64,000 nt of DNA from M3007 sp046316495 (GTDB lineage Bacteria > Bacteroidota > Bacteroidia > Chitinophagales > Saprospiraceae): NCBI GenBank assembly GCA_046316495.1, contig JBKDAM010000045.1, positions 1-64,000 on the forward strand, written 5' to 3'. The notes under the pieces are model-generated. The model ran no database searches. It was given only the letters and a program-made list of their open reading frames with translations, and was not told the DNA's origin. The translations under genes were made by a program, and so were the position numbers. Shown one piece after another: positions 26,481-34,616 of the stretch. Each line of letters begins with the position of its first letter. The first letter of the stretch is position 1.

Positions 26481-26936
26481 GTGCCAAGAGAAAGAAAATC
26501 GAAACACTTTATCCATCAACCCGTCTACCCAGGTGGCCAAAAAGCATTGACAGAATTTATCTACCAACATCTCCGCTACCCAGACACTGCCCTGGAAGTG
26601 GGTGCCGAAGGAATCGTCTGGGTAGAGTATGACATCGATTTTAAAGGAAACGTTGTGGCTACCCGCGTCGTGCAAGGCATCGGACATGGTTGTGATGAGG
26701 AGGCTTGCCGGGTTGTACGGCTATTGAAATTTGAAGTGGAAAAAAACCGCGGTGTACACGTCCTTTTTCATCAAAAAGCAAAAATCCAGTTTAAAAAACC
26801 GGCCCCCAAACCGGCCCCTCTCCCAGCACCCGCACAGTTTCAAGTTGCCTACACGGTCACTCCTACCCCCAGCACCTCTGAGGCAGAAGCCCCTGCCAGC
26901 ACGTCAACTACTTATTCATACACAATTCAACTATAA
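26481..26936 (+). CDS. TonB C-terminal-domain protein lacking a membrane anchor
   Basis: From the GTG at 26481 this is a 151-residue protein. Residues about 12-90 form a TonB_C-like domain: HQPVYPGGQKALTEFIYQHLRYPDTA, GIVWVEYDIDFKGNVVATRVVQGIGHGCDEEACRVVRLL. Normal energy transducers have an N-terminal membrane helix and a Pro-rich spacer before this domain. Here there is no helix or signal peptide, and a Pro/Ala/Thr-rich tail follows the domain instead. An ATG at 26379 would overlap guaA and still give no anchor. It may be a cytoplasmic or otherwise recruited member of the family. It lies 6 bases before the flippase gene. Confidence 0.72.
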   Translation: MPRERKSKHFIHQPVYPGGQKALTEFIYQHLRYPDTALEVGAEGIVWVEYDIDFKGNVVATRVVQGIGHGCDEEACRVVRLLKFEVEKNRGVHVLFHQKAKIQFKKPAPKPAPLPAPAQFQVAYTVTPTPSTSEAEAPASTSTTYSYTIQL

Positions 26937-26942
26937 GCCCAC

Positions 26943-28409
26943 TTGCAGCGCACCTTTGTTCTCAACTTGTTGTTATTGATCTTCATTAACTTGTTGATCA
27001 AGCCCTTATTTATTTTTGGGGTGGACCTCAGGGTGCAAAACGAGGCCGAACCGGGGGCTTATGGGCTCTATTTTGCCCTACTTAACTGGACCTTTTTGTT
27101 TCAGATTGTCAGTGATTTTGGCTTGCAAAATTTCAACACCCGCCATGTCAGCCGTTTCCCACACTTGTTAGAAAAGTATTACCCCAGTTTTTTGGTCATC
27201 AAGTTATTGTTGGGCGCTCTCTACATGGTTTTGGCGCTGCTGCTTGCCTGGCTGCTGGGTCGGTATGAAGGCGCTGCTTTGTCCTTGTTGGCGGTCTTGT
27301 TATTCAATCAACTCCTCGTTCAGCTGGTGCTTTTTTTGCGTTCCAACCTTGCGGGATTGGGTTTTTTCCGTTTGGACAGCCTTTTATCTTCGTTGGACAA
27401 GTTGCTGATGTTGCTTTTTTGCGGAGCGGCGCTTGTTTGGCATCAGCAGCAGGGGAGTGGGTATTTCCCAGTGGTTTGGTTTGCTCTGGCTCAGACCTTG
27501 GCGCTTTTGGTGACAGTAACCCTTGTCTTTGGATTACTACAAAGCAAAACCCGGATTGCCTTTGATCCATACATCCTGAAGCAAGGTCGGCGGGGATGGC
27601 CTATTGTTCGACTTTTATTTAAAAAGAGCCTACCCTATGCGTTGGTGGTGCTGTTAATGAGCGCCTATAGTCGGTTAGACAGTGTGTTGTTGGAGCGCTG
27701 GTTGCCGGATGGAGCTTACCACACCGATGTATTTGCTGGAGGGTACCGCCTACTAGATGCGTTGAACATGTTTGGCTACCTTTTTGCCACCTTGCTGCTT
27801 CCCATGTTTGGGCGGTTGTTAAAGGAAAAACGTCCGGTGGAACCGTTGGGGAGCCTTGGTTTTAAGTTGATTTGGACGGGGAGTTGGGCGGCGAGCTGGG
27901 CCATTTTTGCCTACCGCCACGAACTAGTTGCCTTGATGTTCCCTGAAAAAAGTGATTTATGGTATCGAGCGGACGTATTAGGTATTCTTATTTGGAGTTT
28001 TTTAGCGGTTTGCACCACCTATATCTTCAGTACCTTGCTGACGGCAGATGAGCGATTAGGGACGATGAATCGATTTTTCATGCTCGCCATCTTGTTGAAT
28101 CTAGCCTTGAATAGCTGGCTGATCCCCCAATACCAGGCGTATGGGGCGGCGGTGGCATCGGTAAGTACGCAAGGGTTTATCGCACTGGCCATGGTAGGCT
28201 TGTGCTGGAAACACTATGATTTTCTGCCGACTTGGAAAACCCTACTCCGTTGGGTAGGCTTCAGCGGCGGACTGGTGGTTTTGGTTATGCTGCTACCCTG
28301 TTTGATCGGAAACTGGCAATTTCAGCTCCTATTGTTTTTCCCTGCAGCGGTGCTGCTTGCCTTTGGCAGCAGATGGGTGGAATGGTCGGAGCTACGGTCA
28401 CTCCGATAG
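26943..28409 (+). CDS. Wzx-like polysaccharide flippase (MATE/MOP superfamily)
   Basis: A 488-residue protein with about 12-14 membrane helices over its whole length. The start TTG at 26943 is six bases after the preceding stop. The pattern of paired helices with LYFALLNWTFLFQIVSDFGLQNFNTRHVSR near the N-terminus, KKSLPYALVVLLMSAYSRLDSVLLERW in the middle (about 223-250) and a C-terminal helical block fits the oligosaccharide flippase branch of the MOP superfamily. It would move lipid-linked glycans across the inner membrane. Substrate unknown. Confidence 0.82.
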   Translation: MQRTFVLNLLLLIFINLLIKPLFIFGVDLRVQNEAEPGAYGLYFALLNWTFLFQIVSDFGLQNFNTRHVSRFPHLLEKYYPSFLVIKLLLGALYMVLALLLAWLLGRYEGAALSLLAVLLFNQLLVQLVLFLRSNLAGLGFFRLDSLLSSLDKLLMLLFCGAALVWHQQQGSGYFPVVWFALAQTLALLVTVTLVFGLLQSKTRIAFDPYILKQGRRGWPIVRLLFKKSLPYALVVLLMSAYSRLDSVLLERWLPDGAYHTDVFAGGYRLLDALNMFGYLFATLLLPMFGRLLKEKRPVEPLGSLGFKLIWTGSWAASWAIFAYRHELVALMFPEKSDLWYRADVLGILIWSFLAVCTTYIFSTLLTADERLGTMNRFFMLAILLNLALNSWLIPQYQAYGAAVASVSTQGFIALAMVGLCWKHYDFLPTWKTLLRWVGFSGGLVVLVMLLPCLIGNWQFQLLLFFPAAVLLAFGSRWVEWSELRSLR

Positions 28410-28443
28410 GTTATCATTTTCTGGAAAAGCTAAAAACCAAAGA

Positions 28444-29442
28444 TTAAGAAGCGCAGGTTGCTTCCCATTCTGCGGTTAAGAGGGACTTGTTTACTGGGAC
28501 TACCCCGGGCACTTCGCAGACCTGCCCCCCAGCGAGGTTGGAGAGGCAAGCAATTTCAGCTGGAGAGAGCCCTGCTGCGATGCCAAGAGCAGCCACACTA
28601 ATGACCGTATCACCAGCTCCACTGACATCGGCTATATTTCTTGGAATAGTGGGAAAAATCTGCCCTCCACCTTCCGCTTGGGTATCCAGGAACAAACCTT
28701 GTTCGGAGAGGGTGATCATCGTCCAGGCATTTTCGAGCTCGGAGCGCAAAAAATCCGATGCCTGCTGGAGCGAGTGGAGCTCAGGTTTGACTTGGAAAGG
28801 GGCGCTATCTCGGATTTCTTTCAAATTTGGTTTAAAGAAAAAAGCTCCTTTATAGGCAAAAAAGTTCTTTTTCTTGGGGTCGACCGCCACGGGAATCTGC
28901 CTTTTCTGACAAATTTCGATCACCTGTGGAATCAAGCTGGCCGTGAGCACCCCTTTATTGTAATCTTGTAACACAACGACTGCAACAGGAAATGCATCCA
29001 GAAGTGCATTAATCCGCTCCAAAAGCGCCGTCTCTTCTTGCCGATTCAGATCAAAATCATCCTCCTGGTCAATGCGCAACATTTGCTGGTGGTTACCTAG
29101 TATTCGGGTTTTTACGGTGGTTACCCGCGCAGAGGAATACACCAAACCATTGTCAAGCAAGCCAGATTTAGGTAAAAGGCTTGCCAATGCCCTACCGTCC
29201 TCATCGCTTCCAACCACGCTGCAGAGGAGAGGAATACTCCCCAGAGCATGAATATTCAAGGCCACATTAGCGGCGCCTCCCAAGCGATCTTCAATGGATT
29301 GGTATCGAACCACTGGAACCGGGGCTTCCGGGGAAATGCGGGACACTTGTCCACGCAAATAGCGGTCAATCATCACATCTCCTACAATCAGGATGTGTTT
29401 ATTTTCCAGTTTTGCTATCACTAGATGCCTTTCTTTTTCCAA
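28444..29442 (-). CDS. rfaE1: D-glycero-beta-D-manno-heptose-7-phosphate kinase (RfaE1/HldE domain I type)
   Basis: A 332-residue PfkB-family sugar kinase. The motif RISPEAPVPVV (about residues 35-45), GGAANVALNIHALG (about 55-68) and the C-terminal DVSGAGDTVISVAALG (about 268-283, anion hole and catalytic Asp) identify the heptose-7-phosphate kinase branch. It phosphorylates the 1-position for ADP-heptose synthesis in LPS core. The adenylyltransferase half of bifunctional HldE is absent. Two starts are possible: ATG at 29442, overlapping the upstream stop by 22 bases, or GTG at 29421, which shares one base with it (TAGTG). Confidence 0.9.
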   Translation of the reverse strand: MEKERHLVIAKLENKHILIVGDVMIDRYLRGQVSRISPEAPVPVVRYQSIEDRLGGAANVALNIHALGSIPLLCSVVGSDEDGRALASLLPKSGLLDNGLVYSSARVTTVKTRILGNHQQMLRIDQEDDFDLNRQEETALLERINALLDAFPVAVVVLQDYNKGVLTASLIPQVIEICQKRQIPVAVDPKKKNFFAYKGAFFFKPNLKEIRDSAPFQVKPELHSLQQASDFLRSELENAWTMITLSEQGLFLDTQAEGGGQIFPTIPRNIADVSGAGDTVISVAALGIAAGLSPAEIACLSNLAGGQVCEVPGVVPVNKSLLTAEWEATCAS

Positions 29443-29858
29443 TAACGAAGCAAACCGGCCACCGACATAAAGGCGGGGTTTGCCTTTTCATAACTTTCTA
29501 ATACTGCAGCTTCCACACCGGATTGTTGAAGTTGACTACGGACATACGCTTCAAACTGTGGAACAATTGCTGCTGGGGCAGTACCTGCTACTGCATGGGG
29601 CTTCATCCATTCGGCCCAGTCTCTAAGCACTGTTTCCAAAGCATCCAGATGCGCAGTTTTGTCTTGCACCAATCCATAGTGCGTCAGAAAAAGTTGCTCT
29701 GCGGGTAGCTCCCGAAGCAGCTGAATTGATTGTAGCCAGTCTTCCACCTGAATATCGGGGGGAGGGCAAGGAGGCACAACGGGGTTACCTGGACCGATGC
29801 GTACCCCTCCGACATCTCCTGTAAAGACCACTGGCCCATTGGTTTCTATTACCTCCAT
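29421..29858 (-). pseudogene. C-terminal half of a metallo-beta-lactamase-fold hydrolase
   Basis: The 145-residue frame matches only the second half of MBL-fold hydrolases. It has VVFTGDVGGVRIG (the Asp bridging ligand, near residue 15), then PPCPPPDIQVEDWLQSIQLLREL and LFLTHYG (the last His ligand, near 60) and a helical tail. The first half, with HxHxDH and the first strands, is missing, and the upstream gene ends nine bases before the start, so it is not hidden in another frame nearby. It is either a decayed gene or a shortened protein without a complete metal site. It sits between a secreted-protein gene and the heptose kinase. Confidence 0.7.
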
Positions 29859-29867
29859 GAGAACTTA

Positions 29868-30404
29868 CTATTTTAATTGAAGTGTTTTAATGAGGGTAAA
29901 CTTATTCTGCTGCTCTTGGGTGAAGACCTCTTCTGAACCGGCCACCCAGCGAAAAAGTTCCGAGGAAGTTTGTTTTACCACTCCATCACTTCCAGGATCC
30001 AATTCGGGGGTCCAGCCGTACAGGTCGGGCACAAATATTTTAAGCTTGGTAATCTCCCGACAGGCGGCACCATTGCTAAGTTTGGTTTTCACCAATTTTC
30101 GATCCCGCTGCTCAGAAGCAAGTCGAGCTACCATTCCTTTTTTTTCAAATAAAAAACGGTAACGGCCATTTTCTACCATAAAGTCCAGAATTTCCGGGGA
30201 AGCATCCCACAGCTGGATGTGGACCTCGGAGAGCACGGTATTCCCTGCCCAAGTCTTGACTTCTACTTCCGTAAATCCCACCACATCGAGTTGGAAGGTA
30301 CTGGCAGAGTCCAGGCTGAAGGTCTGGTACACCGTCCGCTCCATTTGGGCAGAGAGCAAGCTACTCCCCAGCAGAGCCAGGCAAGCGACCCAAAGAACGC
30401 GCAT
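29868..30404 (-). CDS. Secreted protein of unknown function in the kdsA operon
   Basis: Not recognised. From the ATG at 30404 it is 178 residues with a signal peptide (about 1-20, LLGSSLLSAQ). The mature part is beta-rich: FQLDVVGFTEVEVKTWAGNTVLSEVHIQLW resembles an adhesin-like beta-helix/DUF4097 or head-type beta-sandwich strand pattern, but no family is certain. An ATG five codons earlier (30419) is also possible. It follows kdsA by about 20 bases and precedes the MBL remnant by 9. Confidence 0.7.
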   Translation of the reverse strand: MRVLWVACLALLGSSLLSAQMERTVYQTFSLDSASTFQLDVVGFTEVEVKTWAGNTVLSEVHIQLWDASPEILDFMVENGRYRFLFEKKGMVARLASEQRDRKLVKTKLSNGAACREITKLKIFVPDLYGWTPELDPGSDGVVKQTSSELFRWVAGSEEVFTQEQQNKFTLIKTLQLK

Positions 30405-30423
30405 AGTAGGCACCTGCATCAGA

Positions 30424-31230
30424 TTAAGAACCTTGAATGGCTTGACGAATTCGCACCAACCGCTCCAAAAGTGCTTCCAATCGATCGAGTGGGAGCATAT
30501 TGGCTCCGTCTGACTTGGCAGAAGCGGGGCTAGGGTGGGTCTCAATAAATAGGCCATCCACCCCGGTTGCTACTCCTGCGCGGGCGATGGTTTCAATCAA
30601 AGCAGGGCGACCACCGGTAACGCCGGAACCCTGATTCGGTTGTTGAAGGGAATGGGTACAGTCCAGGATGACCGGTGCTTGAAAGGACTGCATAACGGGG
30701 ATCCCACGGAAATCCACCACTAGATCTTGGTAACCAAACATGACACCGCGTTCCGTCAGCATGACCTGAGGATTACCCTCTTCTCGGACTTTTTCGGCGG
30801 CAAACTGCATAGCTTCAGGGCTCATGAATTGGCCTTTTTTGATATTAACCACTTTTCCTGTTTGTGCAGCTGCCACCAGCAGGCTCGTTTGCCGGCATAA
30901 AAAGGCTGGAATCTGGAGTACATCTACGTATTCGGCAGCCATGGCGGCCTCTGGTTCAGAATGAATATCGGTAGTGACTGGGATCTGGTATTTTTGACCT
31001 ACCCGACGAAGAATATCCAACGCTTTTTCATCTCCAATTCCGGTAAAAGAGTCCTTTCGGCTACGGTTGGCTTTCCGATAGCTTCCTTTGAAGACATACC
31101 GGATATTCAACTGTTGGCAGATACCCTGAACTTTTTCAGCAATTTCAAAAGCCATGTCCTCGCCTTCAATCGCGCAGGGGCCAGCAATAAGGAAAAACGT
31201 ATCATGGGGTTGGAACAAGTGATTAACCAT
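30424..31230 (-). CDS. kdsA: 3-deoxy-8-phosphooctulonate synthase KdsA
   Basis: A 268-residue TIM-barrel aldolase condensing PEP with arabinose-5-phosphate to Kdo-8-phosphate. Landmarks are FFLIAGPCAIEGEDMAFEIAE (about residues 12-32), FKGSYRKANRSRKDSFTGIG (about 48-67), TDIHSEPEAA, QIPAFLCRQTSLLVAAAQTGKVVNIKKGQFMSPEAM and the C-terminal VDGLFIETHPSPASAKSDGANMLPLD. The presence of Cys (PAFLCRQ) is usual and does not by itself show metal dependence. It supplies Kdo for lipopolysaccharide and fits with the heptose kinase two genes on. Confidence 0.96.
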   Translation of the reverse strand: MVNHLFQPHDTFFLIAGPCAIEGEDMAFEIAEKVQGICQQLNIRYVFKGSYRKANRSRKDSFTGIGDEKALDILRRVGQKYQIPVTTDIHSEPEAAMAAEYVDVLQIPAFLCRQTSLLVAAAQTGKVVNIKKGQFMSPEAMQFAAEKVREEGNPQVMLTERGVMFGYQDLVVDFRGIPVMQSFQAPVILDCTHSLQQPNQGSGVTGGRPALIETIARAGVATGVDGLFIETHPSPASAKSDGANMLPLDRLEALLERLVRIRQAIQGS

Positions 31231-31252
31231 GTTCTTGCAGGTAGTTTTTGTT

Positions 31253-31277
31253 AAAAAAGCAGCCTAAAAAAGCTGCT
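31253..31277 (-). terminator. Second tandem terminator-like stem upstream of kdsA
   Basis: On the minus strand AGCAGC and GCTGCT pair around an eight-base loop, directly followed by a run of T. It lies downstream of the stronger terminator at 31295-31340 and ahead of kdsA. Confidence 0.5.
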
Positions 31278-31294
31278 AATAAAGGCATTTTAGG

Positions 31295-31340
31295 GAAAAA
31301 ACAACCCTGCCAGTCCAACAAACGGTTGTTCTACTGGCAG
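31295..31340 (-). terminator. Terminator of the T9SS cargo gene
   Basis: CTGCCAGT and ACTGGCAG pair as eight bases, with an inner AACAA/TTGTT stem, and a T-run follows on the minus strand. It starts 13 bases past the stop codon. Confidence 0.75.
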
Positions 31341-31352
31341 CGGTCTATTTAG

Positions 31353-32144
31353 TTAGCGTTGGATGACAAACGTGTTGCTTAGACGACCTTGTCCATTGCC
31401 AATCGTGTAGAAGTAGGTACCGTTTGGCAACTCACCAGCATCAAACGTGAACTGGTTCATACCTGTGGTAAGGTCCAACGTCTGTGCGTGTACTTTTTTT
31501 CCTAAAAGGTTGAATACTTCAAATTGGTACTGGCCAGCAACCACCACATCCAAGCGCATCTCTGTGAATTGAGCAAATGGGTTGGGGGCATTTTTAACTT
31601 CGTAGATATAGTCAGCGAGGTCATTCGTTCCACTTGCACACTGACCCGCACTGCGAATGGTGACAAAATATTTCTCTGTCGGAGCCAAGTCGGCGGGGAA
31701 ATTCAAAGTCTGCGTAATCAAGGAGAAAGCAGTGATTTGGATAGCCACTTCGTAATCACCAGGAGCAACGGAAGCAGCAGGAGCGCCACTGATCAGCATA
31801 CAGCCTAATGAATTGGCTAAAAATTCGCAGTTGGGTGGATCACAAGTGTAGGTAAGTCCGGCGGGCATACCTGTAACGGCACCTGTAGGCGCTACTGTCA
31901 CCTTGCTCAGGGGCAGGGTGAAACCGCCAAACGTGATCATATCGGGAATATTAAAGGTAATGGACTGGTTGTAGGGCTCACCGATACAAGCGGGTGCGGT
32001 GTAAATCGTTGGGTCTGCCGGGGTCCATTGCTTAGGCTTAATGAACAAAGAGTCTGTGATAATCGAGGAGTCGCGTACACAGGTCTGAGCAGAAGCGGCT
32101 GCTACCACAACCACTAATAGAAGAAGTGTAATGATTTTTTTCAT
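31353..32144 (-). CDS. T9SS-exported protein with C-terminal type A sorting domain
   Basis: A 263-residue protein with a signal peptide (1-19, AAASAQ). The central part is beta-rich with paired Cys (ACIGEPYNQSITFNIPD, TYTCDPPNCEF) and NALG-like turns. The last about 80 residues (NAPNPFAQFTEMRLDV onward, then GKKVHAQTLDLTTGMNQFTF, LPNGTYFYTI, FVIQR) form a type A T9SS sorting domain, so the protein is exported through the outer membrane and probably held on the surface or released. The function of the central part is unknown. It is a single-gene unit with its own terminator. Confidence 0.85.
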   Translation of the reverse strand: MKKIITLLLLVVVVAAASAQTCVRDSSIITDSLFIKPKQWTPADPTIYTAPACIGEPYNQSITFNIPDMITFGGFTLPLSKVTVAPTGAVTGMPAGLTYTCDPPNCEFLANSLGCMLISGAPAASVAPGDYEVAIQITAFSLITQTLNFPADLAPTEKYFVTIRSAGQCASGTNDLADYIYEVKNAPNPFAQFTEMRLDVVVAGQYQFEVFNLLGKKVHAQTLDLTTGMNQFTFDAGELPNGTYFYTIGNGQGRLSNTFVIQR

Positions 32145-32319
32145 ACTAGAATTCGTTTAACAAGATGAACGTGCTGAGCACAGGGCAGTAAGCGGGCGTA
32201 AAGATACGAACATTGTATCGGTATTTGGCATACGCCCATCGGCCGATCCATTGCGCTAGTCGATACAAATCTATGAAATTTTATAAAATCAGCATTTACT
32301 TGCTCCTTGTTTATTCTAG

Positions 32320-32327
32320 TATCTTTG
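32320..32327 (+). promoter_or_regulatory. -7 promoter element TATCTTTG, probably leaderless start of the PhyH gene
   Basis: TATCTTTG, an exact TAnnTTTG match, is followed by CCAG and then the ATG at 32332. A TTG lies 17 bases upstream of the box and may be the -33 element. Confidence 0.6.
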
Positions 32328-32331
32328 CCAG

Positions 32332-33330
32332 ATGAATTTTTCTCTACAGCGGCTTTTCGATCGGTACAGCGGCTTCCTGCGCACCCTAAAAGGGGTTTAT
32401 GTACTGAACAATCTACTAAACAGCGCTTATTTGCAGCGCAACAAGGGATTATACCGACAGTTTGGTCTGAAAAAGAGCGTTTTCAGCCCCATCGGTTATC
32501 AGGATTTCAGGGAACATAGCCAGGAAGTGCCTTGGATCGATCGGCCTAACGCCTTGGAACACCTGGAGACCTTGGCCGATTACCAGCAATTTAGCCCAGC
32601 TTTGCAAGCCAAGGTGCGGCAATTTATTCAAGAAGGGTACCTTATTTTGGAAGGCTTGGTTGCTATTGAGGAAGTGGAAGCCCTGAACAAGGAAGTGGAA
32701 CAGCTTTTGGATAGTGGGAAAGCTGGATTTAATTTTACTGGAAGAAAGATATTTAACTTGTTCGAACACAGCCAATTGGCCTCAGAACGCTTTTTTAAAC
32801 GCCCTGAGCTCCTCGAGCTTTTGCAATTTTTGATGGGGAAAAAGGTAATTCCCTTTCAATCCCTCAATTTCACGGTTGGCAGTGAACAAAAAGCACATTC
32901 CGACCTCATTCACATGACGACTGAGCCTCCCGGCTACCTCATAGCTGCTTGGTATGCGCTGGAAGCCTGCACACCGGAAAATGGACCCTTGGTCTATTAC
33001 CCAGGCAGCCACCGACTGCCTTTCGTGAGCACCCACGATTATGATTCTGGAAATGGCACCTTTACCCTGGGGAAAGACAGCAATGCCCGGTATGAGGAGA
33101 AGATAGCCTCCCTCATCAAGGAAAAAAACCTGGAGGCAAAAACATTTTTGGCCAATCCAGGAGATGTGCTGATCTGGCACTCTAACTTATTACATGCGGG
33201 CAGCCCTATTTTGGGAAAAGCAAGCCCCGGAAAAGAAATTACCAGAAAAAGCATGGTTTGCCATTATTTTACAGAAGAGGTGATTTGCTACCACGAAATG
33301 CTGCAACGCCCAGCAATTATTAAAAACTAA
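32332..33330 (+). CDS. Phytanoyl-CoA dioxygenase (PhyH) family protein
   Basis: A 332-residue protein with a double-stranded beta-helix expected in the middle. Metal-ligand candidates are the HxD in KAHSDLIHM (about residues 188-196) and the distal His in WHSNLLHAGSP (about 283-293), with ITRKSMVCHYF supplying the 2-oxoglutarate-binding Arg. The family are Fe(II)/2-oxoglutarate oxygenases acting on varied hydrophobic or small substrates. The first 90 residues are outside the core and not recognised. It is followed by scpB after 16 bases. The substrate is unknown. Confidence 0.8.
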   Translation: MNFSLQRLFDRYSGFLRTLKGVYVLNNLLNSAYLQRNKGLYRQFGLKKSVFSPIGYQDFREHSQEVPWIDRPNALEHLETLADYQQFSPALQAKVRQFIQEGYLILEGLVAIEEVEALNKEVEQLLDSGKAGFNFTGRKIFNLFEHSQLASERFFKRPELLELLQFLMGKKVIPFQSLNFTVGSEQKAHSDLIHMTTEPPGYLIAAWYALEACTPENGPLVYYPGSHRLPFVSTHDYDSGNGTFTLGKDSNARYEEKIASLIKEKNLEAKTFLANPGDVLIWHSNLLHAGSPILGKASPGKEITRKSMVCHYFTEEVICYHEMLQRPAIIKN

Positions 33331-33346
33331 CCCTTTTTCTGCCAAC

Positions 33347-33907
33347 ATGGAATTACTTCACCAACACCTGCAGGCCCTGATTTTCGCCTCCCCACAAGCC
33401 ATCTCTTTGGCCGAAATCAAGCCCGTCCTGGAAGACACCTTCCAGGCCCCGGTCGCAGAGTCCGACCTGTTGAATGCCCTTGAAAACATCCAAAAAACGT
33501 TTGAAAACGATCAATTCGCCTTCGAATTGGTCGAAATTGCAGGAGGATACCAATTTCTGACCAAAGGCGCTTACCATAATACTGTGGCTGTTCACCTCAA
33601 ACAAGCGACCAAAAAACGCCTTTCGCAGGCTGCTATGGAAACTCTTGCTATCATCGCTTACAAACAGCCGGTCACCAAATCCGAGCTCGAAGAAATAAGA
33701 GGCGTGAGCTGTGACTATGCCCTCCAAAAACTTTTAGAAAAAGAATTGGTTCTTATTACCGGAAGAAGCGAATCGCCCGGTCGTCCGCTCTTATACAGTA
33801 CTTCCGACAAATTCATGGACTACATGGGAATCCGATCGTTGAATGATCTGCCCCGTCCAAAAGATTTTAAGGAAACAGAAAATGTAATCGGAGAGGCCAG
33901 CGAATAA
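33347..33907 (+). CDS. scpB: Segregation and condensation protein B
   Basis: A 186-residue cytoplasmic protein of two winged-helix domains. It has LIFASPQAISLAEIKPVLED at the N-terminus, then GGYQFLTKGAYHNTV and the most conserved block LSQAAMETLAIIAYKQPVTKSELEEIRGVSCDYALQKLLEKELVLITGRSESPGRPLLYSTSDKFMDYMGI (about residues 92-163). ScpB dimers bridge ScpA and SMC in the condensin complex that organises the chromosome. ScpA and SMC are not in this window. Confidence 0.95.
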   Translation: MELLHQHLQALIFASPQAISLAEIKPVLEDTFQAPVAESDLLNALENIQKTFENDQFAFELVEIAGGYQFLTKGAYHNTVAVHLKQATKKRLSQAAMETLAIIAYKQPVTKSELEEIRGVSCDYALQKLLEKELVLITGRSESPGRPLLYSTSDKFMDYMGIRSLNDLPRPKDFKETENVIGEASE

Positions 33908-33952
33908 AACCCGCTTCCACCCCCTTTCATCTTTAAATTCGTTTTGTACTAT

Positions 33953-34468
33953 ATGGAACTCGTAAATCGAGTCGCCCAAAGTGGCCTCATTACCCTTGAT
34001 CTAGAACAGTTTTACCCAGAGGGCCCTGTCGCTGCCTTCGACCTAAAGGACTATCTGTTCATGGAAATGATCCTAAAAGAAAAAGATTTCCGCGAAGCCC
34101 TCAAAAACCATGACTGGAGCCAATACCAAGGACAATACCTGGCAGTATTCTGTTCCACCGATGCCATCATCCCGATGTGGGCCTACATGCTGGTAGCAAC
34201 CTATGCAGCCCCACATGCAACGGATGTACTGCAGTGCACCCCGGAACAGCTCCCTGAGCTGGTTTTTCTGAAAAAACTGAGCGCCCTGGATATCAGCCCC
34301 TACGAAGGCAAACGGATGGTAATAAAAGGCTGTAGCGAACAGCCAGTGCCGCCCGCTGCCTACCTCGAAATCACCCGAAGGCTGCAACCTATTGCCTTGA
34401 GTATTATGTTTGGCGAACCCTGCTCAACCGTTCCCGTTTACAAGCGTCCGGCAACTACGACCAGTTGA
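33953..34468 (+). CDS. DUF2480-family protein
   Basis: A 171-residue soluble protein from the ATG at 33953. A TTG three codons earlier opens the same frame. The N-terminal ELVNRVAQSGLITLDLEQFYPEGPVAAFDLKDYLFMEMILKEKDFRE and the central VFCSTDAIIPMWAYMLVATYAAPHA are characteristic of DUF2480, a family nearly confined to Bacteroidota with no known function. Two conserved Cys (VFCSTDA; KGCSEQPVPPAAYLEI) could bind metal. It ends 37 bases before a terminator. Confidence 0.8.
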   Translation: MELVNRVAQSGLITLDLEQFYPEGPVAAFDLKDYLFMEMILKEKDFREALKNHDWSQYQGQYLAVFCSTDAIIPMWAYMLVATYAAPHATDVLQCTPEQLPELVFLKKLSALDISPYEGKRMVIKGCSEQPVPPAAYLEITRRLQPIALSIMFGEPCSTVPVYKRPATTTS

Positions 34469-34505
34469 CACCCTCCTTTATCAACCTTCACGGCACCACC
34501 AGCTC

Positions 34506-34528
34506 AAGGTAACCACTGTTGCCTTTTT
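34506..34528 (+). terminator. Intrinsic terminator after the DUF2480 gene
   Basis: AAGGTAAC and GTTGCCTT pair as eight bases (one U-G) around CACT, followed by T. It separates the PhyH-scpB-DUF2480 group from the SprB-repeat gene. Confidence 0.65.
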
Positions 34529-34616
34529 AGGCTGAAACGGGCGAAAGAATAAAAAAGCATAATTGTTTAGCTAGAAAATATCCTCCCGATTCGTTTATCA
34601 TCAATTTATTCTATAC

